Positions 35,545 to 47,203 of a DNA stretch of 64,000 nt are shown here, piece after piece. Position numbers and translations under genes: made by a program. Each line of letters starts with the position of its first letter. Positions within the stretch are counted from its first letter, which is position 1. The notes beneath the pieces are model-generated. The model did no database searches and was not told the origin of the DNA. It saw nothing but the letters and a program-made list of their open reading frames with translations. The DNA is from Mauremys mutica (taxonomy: Eukaryota > Chordata > Testudines > Geoemydidae), in the NCBI RefSeq assembly GCF_020497125.1, contig NC_059082.1, positions 66,480,948 through 66,544,947 of the forward strand, given 5' to 3'.

Positions 35545-35757
35545 ATATAAAGAAATCACTGTACACTTTGTATTTTGTGTTGCAATTGAAATCAATATAT
35601 TTGAAAATGTAGAAAAACATCCAAAAATATTCATAAGAAATTTAAATTGGTATTCTATCACTGTTTAACACTGCAATTAAAACTGATTAAAAAAACAGTC
35701 ATTAATTGAGTTAATTTGTTTTGAGTTAACTGTGATTAATTGACAGCCCTAATAGTT
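35545..35757 (+). mobile_element. hAT DNA transposon copy 3, 3' terminus
   Basis: The segment repeats the 3' end of copies 1 and 2 (GTACACTTTGTATTTTGTG, ATCAATATATTTGAAAATG) and reaches the true terminus, TTAATTGACAGCCCT. The final CAGCCCT mirrors GGGCTGTC at 20960, so it defines the family terminal inverted repeat. No transposase is attached. Confidence 0.75.
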
Positions 35758-37669
35758 GTACATGTAGCTGTTTTCCAGTAAGGTCAGACTTTGATAATTG
35801 CAAAACACTACACCACAATATTGATTTAAAGAATTTCACTACAAGAGTAATCAAATTCTTTCATTCACAAAGGATGCCAGGAAAAAAGACTCAAAATGTA
35901 AGTATTCAAGTTGTGTATGTCAATAGAAAATACTTTCATATTTAAAGTACTTAAAAGAGCACTGAAAAAGCTTTTACTGCGTGTCAAGAATTTTTTCCCT
36001 GCTACTTTAGTTCTCCAATAAAAAGTTTCAATTACAAAAAACAGACATTTTTTTCCAATCTTATATTACACTGCAAAGGAATCCAATTTTCAGTTCCACA
36101 CAGGACACTCAAAAAATCAAACAAATCTCAGCTTCTCCAAATGTCCCTTTATAGAATAATATGATATACATGTGACAAATGGGAGAAGCTTCACAATCAA
36201 CCTCTATGAGTCATTTAAAGGTGTAAGCACAGCAGATCTAGTGGAGGATGAAATTACTTTACCCTTTGTCTTACTCCAACAAAAGTGTAGTCTTCTAGAC
36301 TTGTGTCCATTTTACCTTACTATTACACCTTTCATCAAAGCACACACACAAATGCACTTCTAAGCTTAAATCCTCTTAACGCAAGTTATATCTAGTACTG
36401 GCACTCTCACACGTTTTCAAGGATATTATAAAGAGATAAATGCTAACTCCCACAATGATCTCTCCCACATTCTATCCAGGACAAAATAGACTAAGGAATT
36501 TTGAGTGCCACCAGAAGGAGGATCACTGGAAACAAAAATAACACAATGTTTAAAAACACCCTCATCTCCTCATTAGCCAAAATTTGCTTAATTCAAAATA
36601 AAATGGGTTCTTACTGAACACTTGTAACATCAGAGGTACTAAGCTTACAAACATGTTAGCTTGCTGGAGATGAAACCTGGCCTATTCTAACTACCGTAGA
36701 GTCCTTATTATAGGCACCAATTGGGGACTGAGAAGTTCATAAACCAGAAAAAATCTGTAATATTGAATTTCTCAAAACTACAGTAGGCATGATGCATACC
36801 TGACAGTCTGATGCACTGCATCACTGTCTTGTTCTTCAAGGTGACATCAAGTGCACTGAAGGCATCAGAATGTGAAAGGATGTCAATGTATTCTTCATTG
36901 GCATAACTTTTACTATATTATATTTTTCCCCATCAGGAAAAAATGATTTCTATAACTGGGTTAGTGTATGTAACATCAATGTTCTACTGTATCACACATT
37001 TTTTGGTCTACCAAAAAATATTCCCTAGTTTGGCAATTATTTAGGTATTTAAATGGTCTCAGCATAGTGGTATGAGCACTTAATCTCTACTCCCAAGTTG
37101 AATCATCATCATCATCAATCTATTCAATCATCTCTCATTACAACCATTCCTCCTTCAACATAATGGGCACAAGTTCATAAAAACATACCTCAAACGTGTG
37201 ACATCACCTTATATATAAATATCATTCTAAAACTCTGTAGAGACCTTGACGCTCCTCTACTTGAAAAGTGAAAGACAACTTTTTAATCTATATTCCTAAT
37301 GGAGAAAAATTGTCTTGTCAAGGAGAGGTAACCTAGACCTATTCTTGTAGTGAGGATGCCTTGCAGCATCTCCCAGATTGGGAGATGTCACTTAAGGATT
37401 TCTTCCTCATTATTATTAGAGTTTAGAAGCTCTCATCATGAACCTGGACTCTATTTTACTACGCACTGTATCAATATAACAAAGATAATTTTTATTTTGT
37501 CAGGGACTAAGTGCTTAAGCACTGTCTTTTTGCTCTGGACTTGCAGCTGAAGCACTCTCCAAGGTCCTCTTTTAAACTTTTTTAGATGTACAAGTTAGTT
37601 TTTCATTTTCTACAGCACAAAGTCACAATATCCTATGCTCATACGGTCATATGTGTTTCTGAGCTGATA
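35758..37669. other. A/T-rich intron, nothing recognised
   Basis: Unique-looking intron with short frames and a small ATC repeat at about 37106-37118. Confidence 0.5.
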
Positions 37670-37757
37670 TGATTTAGCTGGGGATTGGGCCTGCTTTGAG
37701 CAGGGGGTTGGACTAGATGACCTCTTGAGGTCCCTTCCAACCCTGATATTCTATGAA
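37670..37757 (+). mobile_element. CR1-type 3' terminal fragment
   Basis: GGACTAGATGACCTCTTGAG followed by GTCCCTTCCAACCCTGATAT and TCTATGA is the classic CR1 3' end. Upstream GCTGGGGATTGGGCCTGC is typical of the same family. Only about 88 bp remain, and it lies 480 bp from the SNX29 exon. Confidence 0.8.
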
Positions 37758-38232
37758 ATAAGCATTCCAAAAAAAAAGGCATTTTCAGATAGTACTTAAC
37801 TCAGCTGTAGAAATGATGACCACTTTAGACAGAGATGTAGTTAACTGTTAGCTCTTAATAGGACTGTGTCTTCCTTATAAGTCTAAACATCACCTAACAT
37901 GCTTTGGGCACTACTGTAGTATAAATAATAATGGAACAAAAAAAGACACCTGACCTTGGGCTCTGTGGAGTGTGTACCTCACCAACTTTGCAAAACATAA
38001 AAACTTTAGTCATCTACAATATTCAAACCATTGTAACAGCTTGCCTCTTTCTACATTATTATTAGCCAAACATTTCATACTAATGCATCGCTTTTTTTCC
38101 CTTCAAAAATATTTTCTACAATGTCTCATAATCAATAAATTCTTCACTAATGTACAGCAAGCTTTCTGTCAATAATGATGGAATGGTATATGCTATGTGT
38201 CTTCCCTGTATAGATTTTTCTCCTCATCTTCT

Positions 38233-38238
38233 CCTTAC
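38233..38238 (-). other. SNX29: Splice donor of the SNX29 exon
   Basis: The exon ends GCAGAAG and the intron begins GTAAGG on the minus strand, a near-consensus donor. It leaves the first base, G, of the next codon, compatible with the Val that follows in SNX29. If the intron is read through, the frame continues for about 30 codons to a stop. Confidence 0.85.
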
Positions 38239-38321
38239 CTTCTGCTGTTTGACCTTCTCTTTTCAGCATCTGGACAGCTCCTACATACTTCTTGAGTTGT
38301 ACTTTCAGCACTTCATTCTCC
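38239..38321 (-). CDS. SNX29: SNX29 (sorting nexin 29) internal coding exon, 83 bp
   Basis: This is the only host-gene coding exon I can support. Read on the minus strand, 83 bases carry one base completing an Arg codon, 27 full codons and one base of the next codon. The peptide includes KKYVGAVQMLKREGQ and agrees over all 27 codons with my recollection of vertebrate SNX29 just downstream of its central coiled coil. An AG acceptor lies directly upstream and a GTAAG donor directly downstream. The reading frame is open, and the split codons agree with the Arg and Val that flank this stretch in SNX29. SNX29 is a RUN- and PX-domain protein of the sorting nexin family, expected to act in membrane trafficking. 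The exon encodes helix-forming, Lys/Glu-rich residues ahead of the PX domain. The conservation contrasts sharply with the decayed repeats around it. Confidence 0.92.
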
Positions 38322-38345
38322 CTGCAGGTACAACAGTACGAAAAA
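38322..38345 (-). other. SNX29: Splice acceptor of the SNX29 exon
   Basis: On the minus strand a T-rich run is followed by CGTACTGTTGTACCTGCAG directly before the exon. The CTGCAG hexamer supplies the AG, and the T-rich run just upstream, reaching past 38345, serves as the polypyrimidine tract. The acceptor leaves one exon base to complete an Arg codon. Confidence 0.85.
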
Positions 38346-41300
38346 AATATTATTACCAAATATAAAAGAAGATATTTGTTTCAGATGTGAAATGGGTTAA
38401 AAACCAACATTCATAAATATTACTATTTTCTATCTTCAAAACTAAAAGCAATAACCTGTAAAGAGAATTACCACAAAGCTAGTATCTAACATATATGTCA
38501 GTAACACTGCACTAGGGAAACTAGTTTTCCAGCATGAGGGAAATATGTGGCCAAGTGAAATATAGGCCAATCAATACAATATAGTAGATAATTTATATCC
38601 ACAGTTTCTACATTACTTTCTGTCTATATTAGGCATCTCTAACCACATATCCACCATCATAATAGATCTAAGTGACTGTGACTTGCATGCCAAAAGTACA
38701 GCTGGTTAATAATTGAGGGTGGACTATAAACAAAGAAATGCAGTGGTTCACATTACCTACTAGTTACCGTATTTTATTCTATTTTTCCTATGGTCTAAAT
38801 ATTTACTGCTGAACAAATAATTAATTCAGAACTTCAAACTGACTATACTAGTGGAAGAGACTGACAGTCTGCTTTGTAAAAAAAAATATTCAGAATGTAA
38901 TTTTCTCAGCTGCTAATTGAGAAAAATTTAGTAAAGTGTAAGTTACACATTTTTATTCTGCTATTTTTCAAAGTTTATCTTCTACTTCCTTATTATTTTC
39001 AATTGGAGAAGCAAGTATTTAAATGTCCCACTATTTTGCTGCCACTAGTGACACTAAAAGCTTTAGTTAAGGTCTGAAATAGAAAAGGATTGTAACAGCT
39101 TAAATTTCAAATAAAGATATAAATCAGCCACCCCTTTGAGTTCATTCTATCTCATTAATTCAATAGAAGCATTTATACAGAAGAAACAGAATTTAACTTT
39201 GTCAAGCGAGTGAATACAGAAAACCCTTATGTAATAATGCTTCTAGATAATCTCATTCAACGTGGCATAAAAAGCACTTCACACTGCAAATGTTTTGGAA
39301 GTAGACTCCGCCTGTAACAAGAAGAGACTTCGCTTCCCAATAGTTCCCTCAAAACAAGAGGCTTTTTTCAGTATAGTAGACACTTCTTACTCTCAAACTA
39401 CAGATTTATAACGTGAGGCCACGCAGAACAGTCTGCCACAGAAAATTAGAAATGAAGATGCAGATTCAACTGTTTAGAAAGATTTCTTTTCTGAAATAGA
39501 CATATCAGGTGGAAAAGCCTTGGAGGCACATTCTCCCTCAGAGGAAGTATGCTAAATTGTACATTTGACAGTTAGACTGGTTACGGGGGGAAGTATGCAA
39601 TGCCTCAGGGGCAGTCCAAATAGCAGTCCAAAAAAGGCAGTCCAAAAAACTTTAAAGAGCTACAACTATCCCAATAGGTAGTCTTCTCAGGTCCCTACAG
39701 AAGAGTATCTTCTGTAGGAGTGCTGCCCCTCAAGATCCTCTTCCACCCCACTCAAAACAAAGGGCCGCAAATTGCATTCCAGCTAATAGCACTATGCCAC
39801 CGAAAGATACCGTCAACAGAGTCAATACTAAATTTCGTTGAACTCTTTTAATTATTTGTTATGCAGGATGAGGAAAGGGGACATTAATGGGAGAATGCAA
39901 TACTAAATTAACCTTTTTAATCTAATTGCAATGCCAATGGAAATAGGATGAATTTGAAACTTTAACACTCTTTTAGAGTTGATATGGGGCTATGAAACTT
40001 GGACAGGAACACACTACTTGAATTATTTTAAATATTGTCGATAGCATGAAATGAGGTGCCAGCAATTGCACTTAATTTTGTACCACACAGCAAGCAGACT
40101 TAAATCTCCACAGCAAAAGTAAAAGCGCTCTTACTTTCTCACCATTAATCTGGACTCAACTGAAATTCATTCCTGGTTCCACTTTCCCGGAGGAAAAGGT
40201 TTTCAACTTCCAATCATTCTGCAATCCCACAATTGCAGCATCAAATACTGCCTTTGAGTTTGAAAGTAAATCCAACTATTCTGCTAGATTCCCAATTAAG
40301 TTCAGCCTAGAATAGTAACAATAGAATTTTTAACTGTAGCCTTGAATTTCTGTGACACAATCAAATAAAAATATTGAGAAAGTCATACTTATTTTGTCAC
40401 AATTGTGCTACCATCAAGCAACCCACACTTCAGCTGCAGTAATTTAAACACTCACTGTTAAAATAAAGGGAGGGCTTTCCCTTGGGACTATATTAAGAAA
40501 TGATCACTATATAAAAATGACAATATAGAACATTAAAGAGATCAGAATTCTTAGAAATTTACTGGAAAATTAGGCTGCTGCTATATTCTTTATTTAAAGG
40601 CCACAGTTGTCAAGTCAGATTTCTGGTCAATGCAACCTCAGTTTAATTCAGTCCCTTAATAGAAGTCTGCTAAATCCTGTGGGGAAGGAACTATTCATTA
40701 CTTAACTATGAAATTTTAATAAAGTCCTTGAACGTTTTATGCATTTTAGAATATTTTTAATTTCCTAAATATGTAAACTACAAAAATAAGTTTTTTTCTT
40801 CAGATGGAAAGGAGAAAGGTGAGATTTAGAACAAGAAAACACAGAAATATTGTTTAATGATGATAGGATTAAGTAACTCATTCTAGGGAAATATTATATT
40901 TTATACCAAAATCAGGGAGGAAACATTTGTCATTAACAGTGCAGATACATCTATATTTATAACTATATTCAGTTTTGAATTAGTGGGGGTTAAACATCAA
41001 AGGAATCACAAGGCATGATAAACACTAGAATCTTAAAAGGCCATTTTTAAGTTTGGGAAGATAGATAGGGAATCTGTCTATACTGAGAAACTAATACCAT
41101 TTAAAAATATTAAAATTATATTATCGTATCAAAGAACTCAAAAAAAACCCAATAAAGTATACATTCACTTCACAGAGGTGGTTAAATCACATAAGATTTC
41201 CTATTTAAGACCATTTCAAATCAAGCTATCATAGTTCAGTTCACATTTCATTTTCAAATGTGTCTCTTTATAAATCAATTGGCCTAATATTACTTATTAG

Positions 41301-42824
41301 TCCTGAACATTTATTTTATCACACCAGCAGCAATAATCTAAATTCTAACACAGCACCCATCCCTGTGGTGTGTGAATTTCTATAGCTCTTTTTATCTAAG
41401 GATCTCAAGACACAAAATACCTGATTTAACATCCACAGAAATTGTCTTTCCGTTGACTTCACTGGAGTTAGATCAGGCTTGAGGGAACTTTGATTGGAAC
41501 TGGGAGGGAAAAGACAGGGAGCAGAAAAGAAGCTAGAGAGTGGGGGGAAGGGACAGATTGGCTGGACAAAGTCAAGTGGGACAAGGAGTGGGGTTTTGGG
41601 TGAGCAAAGGGCAAGAGACAAGACAGGAACACGTGTCAGGCAGGTGGAGCAAATGGGCAGAAAAGTCTGTTCCTACTAAAGAACGCTCTCCTCCAGAATC
41701 TGAATAGAACCCAAGATTCTCAAGTATTCCTCTGCAGCCAGTAAATAGCTGTGAAACCCACTAGCAAAGCATGCCTCTCATCTCCCTCTAATGGCTAGCC
41801 CACAGAGGACAACAACCTATTATTGCTATCAGTCTGTTAGCTCAACTGCCAGAGGTCTATGCTGTGGATCAAAAGGTTACAACCCTGCTGATGACCCATC
41901 TAGATGTCAATATGATGCCAAATGATAGAAATTCTGTTTTTTCAGTTTGCTTTTTTAAAACCCCAAGAAATAACACACAAAAATTATGTTTAAAAAATGC
42001 AAAGATTGATAAGGCAATAATGCAAAAAAAGTTAGTAAATGACAGATCTCAGATTGCTCATGCAACCTTAATTCAGCCCCCCCTCCTCTTCCCTTTATAC
42101 AGTCTTTTATTTGAGTATGTGACATATAAACAAACTAACCAGATGACTAATAATTTTGGGGGGGGGGGGGAGAGAGTGTCAAAATTACACACACTTTCCC
42201 ATTTTTGTGTAGACAATATTACAAAGTTTGCTTTTGACAAAACAGATTTGTTTTCCAAACTCTCTTCTTTGGTAGGATGATTAGACAAATACAGCATAAA
42301 CCTACATTTCAATATAAAAAGTGACAGCTTTTATACATCTCTAAAGGCAAGGGGGATTTTTGTCAAACTAATATTCAGTCTGAAATTGATTCAAGTAGTA
42401 GGAGGTGGTTGTCAATAGTTTTGCAACTGTATTCCACAACAAACAATATAAAATGTATTTCAAAGTTTTAACAAATGTGAACATTTTGTATTTCAAAAAT
42501 TCATTGGTTATTAACCTTTTATCAAAACATGCTTTTCAAAGCTAATTTCACTGGCATAGATAATATTGTAGCTTCTTGAGATTTTATAATTAAATGATAT
42601 AGTTAGCTTTTTCCTGTCTAAATTTTCCCCAAGGCAAATCAAACAATTACAGACTTTCTTGACTAGGGAGTTTCAGGCTTTGATAACAGTATTGCTTTGA
42701 AAATAAAGTAAAAATATGTCACTAACAGTCACAAAGCACTACTGGACTATAATGCATTACAGGCAAAAGAACAGAACACATTTAACAGGAAAGTAAATAT
42801 TAAAATTCCAACAGCAATCCAAGA
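38346..42824. other. Intron beside the SNX29 exon, nothing recognised
   Basis: A/T-rich sequence without a conserved coding block. A pure run of 13 G lies at 42158-42170. Short frames such as 41864-42280 show no protein features. Confidence 0.5.
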
Positions 42825-43350
42825 AAAACCAGGAACTTGCTAAAAGGAAGAAGACAACAGGCTGTACTCAAAGGTGAACTTTTGGACTTGGAGATTTCTA
42901 ATGGAGTTCCTCCAGGATTGGTTTTGGGACCAATCTTATTTAATATTTTTATTAATGACATAGACACAAAAAGTAGGAGTGTGCTAAAGAAATTTGCTGA
43001 GACAAAGTTGGGAGGATTCAATAATACAGAGGAGGATTGGAATATTATAGAGGAAGAACTGGATGGCCTTGAAGACAGGAATAACAGAAACGGGATGAAA
43101 TGTAATAGGTCAAAATGCAAGGTCATGCACTTAGAGTTTAACAACAAGAATTTCTGCTATAAGCTGGGGTTTGTCAGTTGGAAGCAACAAAGGAGTAGGG
43201 AGACCTAAGTGTGTAGGCTGATCACAGGATGACCATGAGCCGCAAATGTGATGCTTCTGCAAAAAAGGCAAAGGCAATCATAGGATGTATCATGTGAGGC
43301 ACTTCCAATAGAGACAGAGAAGTTATTAATGTCACTGTACAAGGCACGGG
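42825..43350 (+). pseudogene. CR1 copy C reverse transcriptase relic
   Basis: A 123-codon frame holds NGVPPGLVLGPILFNIFIND, then KKFAETKLGG, then RNGMKCNRSKCKVMHLEF and a KLGFVSWKQQ end. These are the conserved RT and thumb blocks of CR1 ORF2. The catalytic FADDTKLGG block is shortened to FAETKLGG, so one of the two catalytic Asp residues is lost although the frame stays open. The Gln of VPQG is replaced by Pro. Confidence 0.8.
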
Positions 43351-43603
43351 CGGGGCCGGCTCCAGGCACCAGCTAAAGAAGCAAGTGCTTGGGGCGCCCA
43401 ATACCAAAGGGCGGCCCTCCGGCTGCTATTGGGGCGGCACGTCCGGGTCTTCGGCAGCAATTCGGCGGTGGGTATCTCAGTCCCTCTCGGAGCGAAGGAC
43501 CCACCGCTGAATTTCCGCCGAAGAGTGGAGCGGCGCAATCGCGCTGTTCTTTTTTTTTTTTTTGGTGCTGCTTGGGGCTGCAGAAAACCTGGAGCCGGCC
43601 CTG
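43351..43603 (+). mobile_element. hAT-type MITE with GGGGCCGGCTCC ends, nested in CR1 copy C
   Basis: The ends GGGGCCGGCTCCAGG and CCTGGAGCCGGCCCTG are inverted repeats. The flanks GGCACGGG and GGCATGGG are an 8-bp duplication with one mismatch. A T run of about 15 lies at 43549-43563. It belongs to the same family as the fold-back element at 25433-25788 but lacks its palindromic interior. Confidence 0.85.
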
Positions 43604-43934
43604 GGCATGGGTAAAACCTCATTTGAGATACTGTGTGCAATTCTCCTCAATAGTGTTCAAGAAAGAGTAATTTTAATTGGAACAGGTGTAGAGAAGAGCT
43701 ACTAAGATGATCAGGGGAATGGAGGGCCTATCTTATGAGATATGACTAAAGAATGTGGCTTGTTTAGATTAGCAAAAGGAAGGCTGAGAAACATCAGGGG
43801 TAAACAACAGGGAGGGGGAAGAGCTATTTAAGTTAAAGGATAATGTTGCCACAAGAACAAATGGGTATAAACTGGCCATGAACAAATTCAATCTGGAAAT
43901 CAGAAGGAGGTTCTGAAACAGCCTACCAGTAAGA
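43604..43934 (+). mobile_element. CR1 copy C, 3' continuation
   Basis: After the MITE the CR1 sequence resumes with AAAACCTCATTTGAGATACT and continues through AAACTGGCCATGAACAAATT and GAAATCAGAAGGAGG, the usual end of CR1 ORF2. It stops at a hAT MITE at 43935. The CR1 3' terminus does not follow. Confidence 0.7.
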
Positions 43935-44129
43935 CAGTGGTTCTCCGGGGGTGGCAAGATTATTACGTGGGGGTCACAAGCTGTCAGCCTCCACCCCCAA
44001 ACCTCAATTTGCTTCCAAAGTTTATAATACTGTTAAACATTAAAGAAGTGTTTTTAATTTATAAGGAAGGGGTCGCACTCAGAGGCTGTGTGAAAGGGAT
44101 CACCAATACAAAACATTTGAGAACCACTG
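43935..44129 (+). mobile_element. hAT-type MITE with CAGTGGTTCTC ends
   Basis: The ends CAGTGGTTCTC and GAGAACCACTG are exact inverted repeats of 11 bases. The 8-bp flanks CAGTAAGA and CAGTAAGT differ at one base. It is 195 bp long and non-coding. The interior is related in sequence style to the nested MITE at 21341-21622. Confidence 0.87.
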
Positions 44130-44146
44130 CAGTAAGTGTTCTTGGG

Positions 44147-44204
44147 GTGTGTGGTTGACTGATCAGTTCATAACTCAGGTGTTCGTAACTCTGAGGTGCT
44201 ACTG
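44147..44204 (+). mobile_element. Right-end fragment of a CAGTAGAA(C/T)CTC-type TIR element
   Basis: TTGACTGATCAGTTCATAAC and GTTCGTAACTCTGAGG lead to GCTACTG followed by TA. This is the right end of the family present in full at 56314-56702. Only about 58 bp remain. Confidence 0.6.
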
Positions 44205-45100
44205 TATCTCACTTAATTTCCTGCCATTACAAGGGTCTTGGGCACTGGTGCACCTTGGTCCCTTCTATTCTATGCCTGTGGCACATAATTAAGGCTGTGA
44301 GTTTGTCACAGAGGTCACGTTTGTCACGGAGCTGCGGGGGCAGTGCCTGCAGTAGCACTAGATTCCCATTACCGATGTGAGAATCATGGCTTCCAAGGCT
44401 ATAAAATGAAACACAGCTAATAATGCTTAAATAGGGCATTAATTTTCAACAGCAGTGTCAAGCTGTTTTAAAGGAATGGTTATGGTAAGAAATTCATTCT
44501 TACACATGTATAAAATATTGCTTTGCTGAAGACAGGCATTCTATTTTCACAATAACTATTAATGACACACAGACCCATACTTCCTTAGCAACAGTTAATA
44601 CTGTTCATACTGCCTTTCTTTAAAACTACATGGGAAGAAGAATCATCAAGTAAGCAGTGATTGCAAGTCTTCCAATAGTTAAAAATCTCTATTTCCGCAG
44701 TAATTCTGAAGTTAAAGTAATTATCTCTATCCCCATTTTATCTTAGACAACCTAGTACTCAAGGAAACACTGCTTAAAATTACTCAAAAAAAACCAACAG
44801 AACTACTCCATCTTTATGTATTTTGGCAATATAAAAGTGTCAAAATTTGGCAAACTGAAATGATTCTTAATATGACTGCACTTAGTTTAATATACCTGTC
44901 TTTTAATTCACTATATACATATAATACTCTATATAAAACAGAAAATTCTACAAATCAAATGCAATTCCTCGCCTACATTACGTCAACTCTGAATAGCTAA
45001 AGTTCCAAAATTATAATATACTGAAGCAACCAAATTTAGATAAGTTACGCCAATAATAATAGCTATACACGTTATGCAAAATTAATCAGAGTGGCAGCTG
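44205..45100. other. Intron, nothing firmly recognised
   Basis: Mostly A/T-rich. GTTTGTCACAGAGGTCACGT near 44300 shares a 15-mer with 52736, so a small dispersed repeat may be present. Confidence 0.4.
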
Positions 45101-45135
45101 GAGGAGCAGGAGGCAGTTTCTGTTCAAGGACTGGC

Positions 45136-45537
45136 TCAGTAGCCTTGGCAGCTGGCAGACTCATTCAGCACCAGTTCAAGAAGCCTCTCCAGTAGCGAAT
45201 GCTCCCATTCCCTTTTGGCCTCCTGCTCCATGAACCAGTTCATTAGCCGCAACTCCTGCTGAAGAGCCTGCTCCAGCTGTGCCCTGAGGAATTCAAACTG
45301 CTCCTGATTTCTCCTATCCATCTTTATGAACAGCTTTTCCAGGGTCCTTCTCCATCTGCCTCTGATGTCTCTGGAGTACTGCTCCAGCCCTCCTTGCCAA
45401 AGGGTTTCCCTCTCAGGTACCAAAGGTCCTGCCAATTCAAAGAGAAAAGTCGCATAATATTTTTTTTTCCTTTGGAAGAAGGTAAGAAATCCTCCCACAT
45501 AACACAACTTTTCTGTAGAAGGCCACAATTCTGACAT
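45136..45537 (-). pseudogene. Harbinger-associated Myb/SANT-like protein, C-terminal part
   Basis: A 133-codon minus frame is Glu/Gln/Arg/Leu-rich over its second half: KLFIKMDRRNQEQFEFLRAQ, then LMNWFMEQEAKREWEHSLLE and a leucine-rich helix. This is the long helical tail that follows the Myb/SANT-like domain in PIF/Harbinger second proteins. It lies downstream, on the same strand, of the DNA-binding part at 48380-48690, with a CR1 inserted between. In live elements this protein binds the transposon ends and helps bring in the transposase. The tail is intact but separated from its domain. Confidence 0.6.
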
Positions 45538-45539
45538 TT

Positions 45540-46409
45540 TTCAGCATTCCAGGAATGCAACTATCCTTGATTTTCAGACAACTTTTTCAGCCCATGAGGA
45601 AGGAGCAGAAGCTTCTAGTGGTAAAACACAAATACTAATGTTTTAAAAAATGTAAAATGTTCATAGTGTCTCAAGGGGAGTGGGGAGGAGCAGTTCCTTC
45701 TAGGGCCTATATTGCCAGTTTGCAATTTCTTCTCCAGATGTTGGCAAGTCTTTAAAGAACATGGCAGTTTTCAAGGTACCAAAATGGAAGAAAGAAGTCT
45801 TCCAGTTTTGTGAAAGAGATCCAGCAATCTATGCCAGAGAGATGTTTCTGCTAATGTTCCCCTTCACACGTTGCTGAATGGAGGGGTTTGGTCAGCTATG
45901 AAGGTGGACCAAGCAGATTTGCACTGCCGTTGAACCTCAAGACTCGGCTAGAGTTTCTGCTACACCAGAAATTTGCTTAAATATGCTTAAAGGACTGGCA
46001 GGCAATTCAACTGGAAATTGACTATATACTCAGCTAACATACAGCGTTTCTGTGCAAAGGGAGATGCAAACCACGAACACTGCTCATCCGACCCACTCCG
46101 GCATCACCAGAAAATCCTGTCCTGTGCTTGCATAACAGTGAACTGGACAGGGAAAGAGAAAGACGCCACAACTTTATTTAGTTTCCTGAAGTTTCACATC
46201 AGCACAATAAACCACTCGCCTCTCTGCTGCAAAGGGACACTGCACTGTGTTTATTCAACTGCCAGGCTGGATCCTTCTCCCATTCCCATTTCCCCCAGCC
46301 TCTGCAGCATGACTCAGTGTCAGGAGAGACCAGACATCAGGGACAGGGATGGTAAAAATTTTGTCATCTTCCAAGGGGCAAAGGACTGATGTGACTAACT
46401 TTTCCTCAG
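45540..46409. other. Interval between Harbinger-related and CR1 sequence
   Basis: I recognise no protein here. A 45-base piece at about 46355-46400 (TCATCTTCCAAGGGGCAAAG...) is about 82% identical to 47690-47735, on the other side of the CR1. Confidence 0.4.
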
Positions 46410-47041
46410 ACAAATGATACTGCTAGCTTCTCACTGGAACATATCAAAGGAGACTATGCGAGGCTGGGAAAGACGCTTAAGGAAATCGAGGCTCAGGTGA
46501 TCTTCAGTGGGATGCTGCCTGTTCCTAGAGAAGGGCAACAAAAGTGTGACAAGATTATGACAATCAACAGATGGCTCAGGCAATGGTGCTATAAGGAAGG
46601 GTTTGAGGATGTATGGCCACTGGGAGGCATTCATGGACAGAGGACTGTTCTCTCGGGATGGACTTCACCTGAGTAAGGAGGGAAATAGACTTGTAGGATG
46701 GAGGCTGGCACAACTTTATAAGGGAGCTTTAAACTAGGAATTTGGGGGAGATGGTTGGGAGATGTCAAGGTAATCTCCACACCGGATTTTAACATTGAGA
46801 GGGAAGAAAACCAAGTAAGAAAGGATACAGCCATGGGTAGGAGAATGGACATAAGGAGGAAAGGTAGTGTAGATACCAGTCTAATAGGCGGTAGAATGTC
46901 TGTGCCTAATCGGGTAAAGAATGTGAGCGAAGGCAAACAGCAAAAATTAAGATGTTTGTACACCAATGCGAGGAGCCTAGGTAACAAAATGGAGGAACTA
47001 GAGCTACTGGTGAAGGAAGTGAAACCAGATATTATAGGGAT
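46410..47041 (+). mobile_element. CR1 copy B, 5' portion (ORF1 end to ORF2 start)
   Basis: The sequence enters CR1 ORF1 within the GTND block (TNDTASFSLEHIKGDY). It continues through the ORF1 end, the intergenic part (GGGGGAGATGGTTGGGAGAT) and the ORF2 start (CLYTNARSLGNKMEEL, VKPDIIGI), then stops abruptly at 47041. Copy A at 570-1240 aligns throughout. The next 162 bases are unrelated to CR1. Confidence 0.85.
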
Positions 47042-47203
47042 AATTAATGGTCTCAGACCTTTGTTTTTGTCTTTCTAATTGATCTTAATAATGGAATAAC
47101 ACAAAGTCTTCAAACTTTTCGCATAAGTGAAACCCATTGAAATCTTGTGCATAGACTACATTTGAAACAAGGTTATAATTAAGCCAAGTTATTAACTATT
47201 TTT
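47042..47203 (-). repeat. 162-bp inverted copy of 49801-49962, replacing the middle of CR1 copy B
   Basis: This segment is the reverse complement of 49801-49962 at 160 of 162 positions (two differences, near 47076-47080). It begins AATTAATGGTCTCAGACC and ends AACTATTTTT. CR1 ORF2-start sequence directly precedes it and CR1 3'-end sequence directly follows. The segment therefore stands in place of more than 2 kb of CR1. Confidence 0.93.

Noticed and set aside
37106..37118. CRISPR-like or tandem array at the ATC repeats
   Set aside because: It is only a few ATC units, a simple microsatellite.
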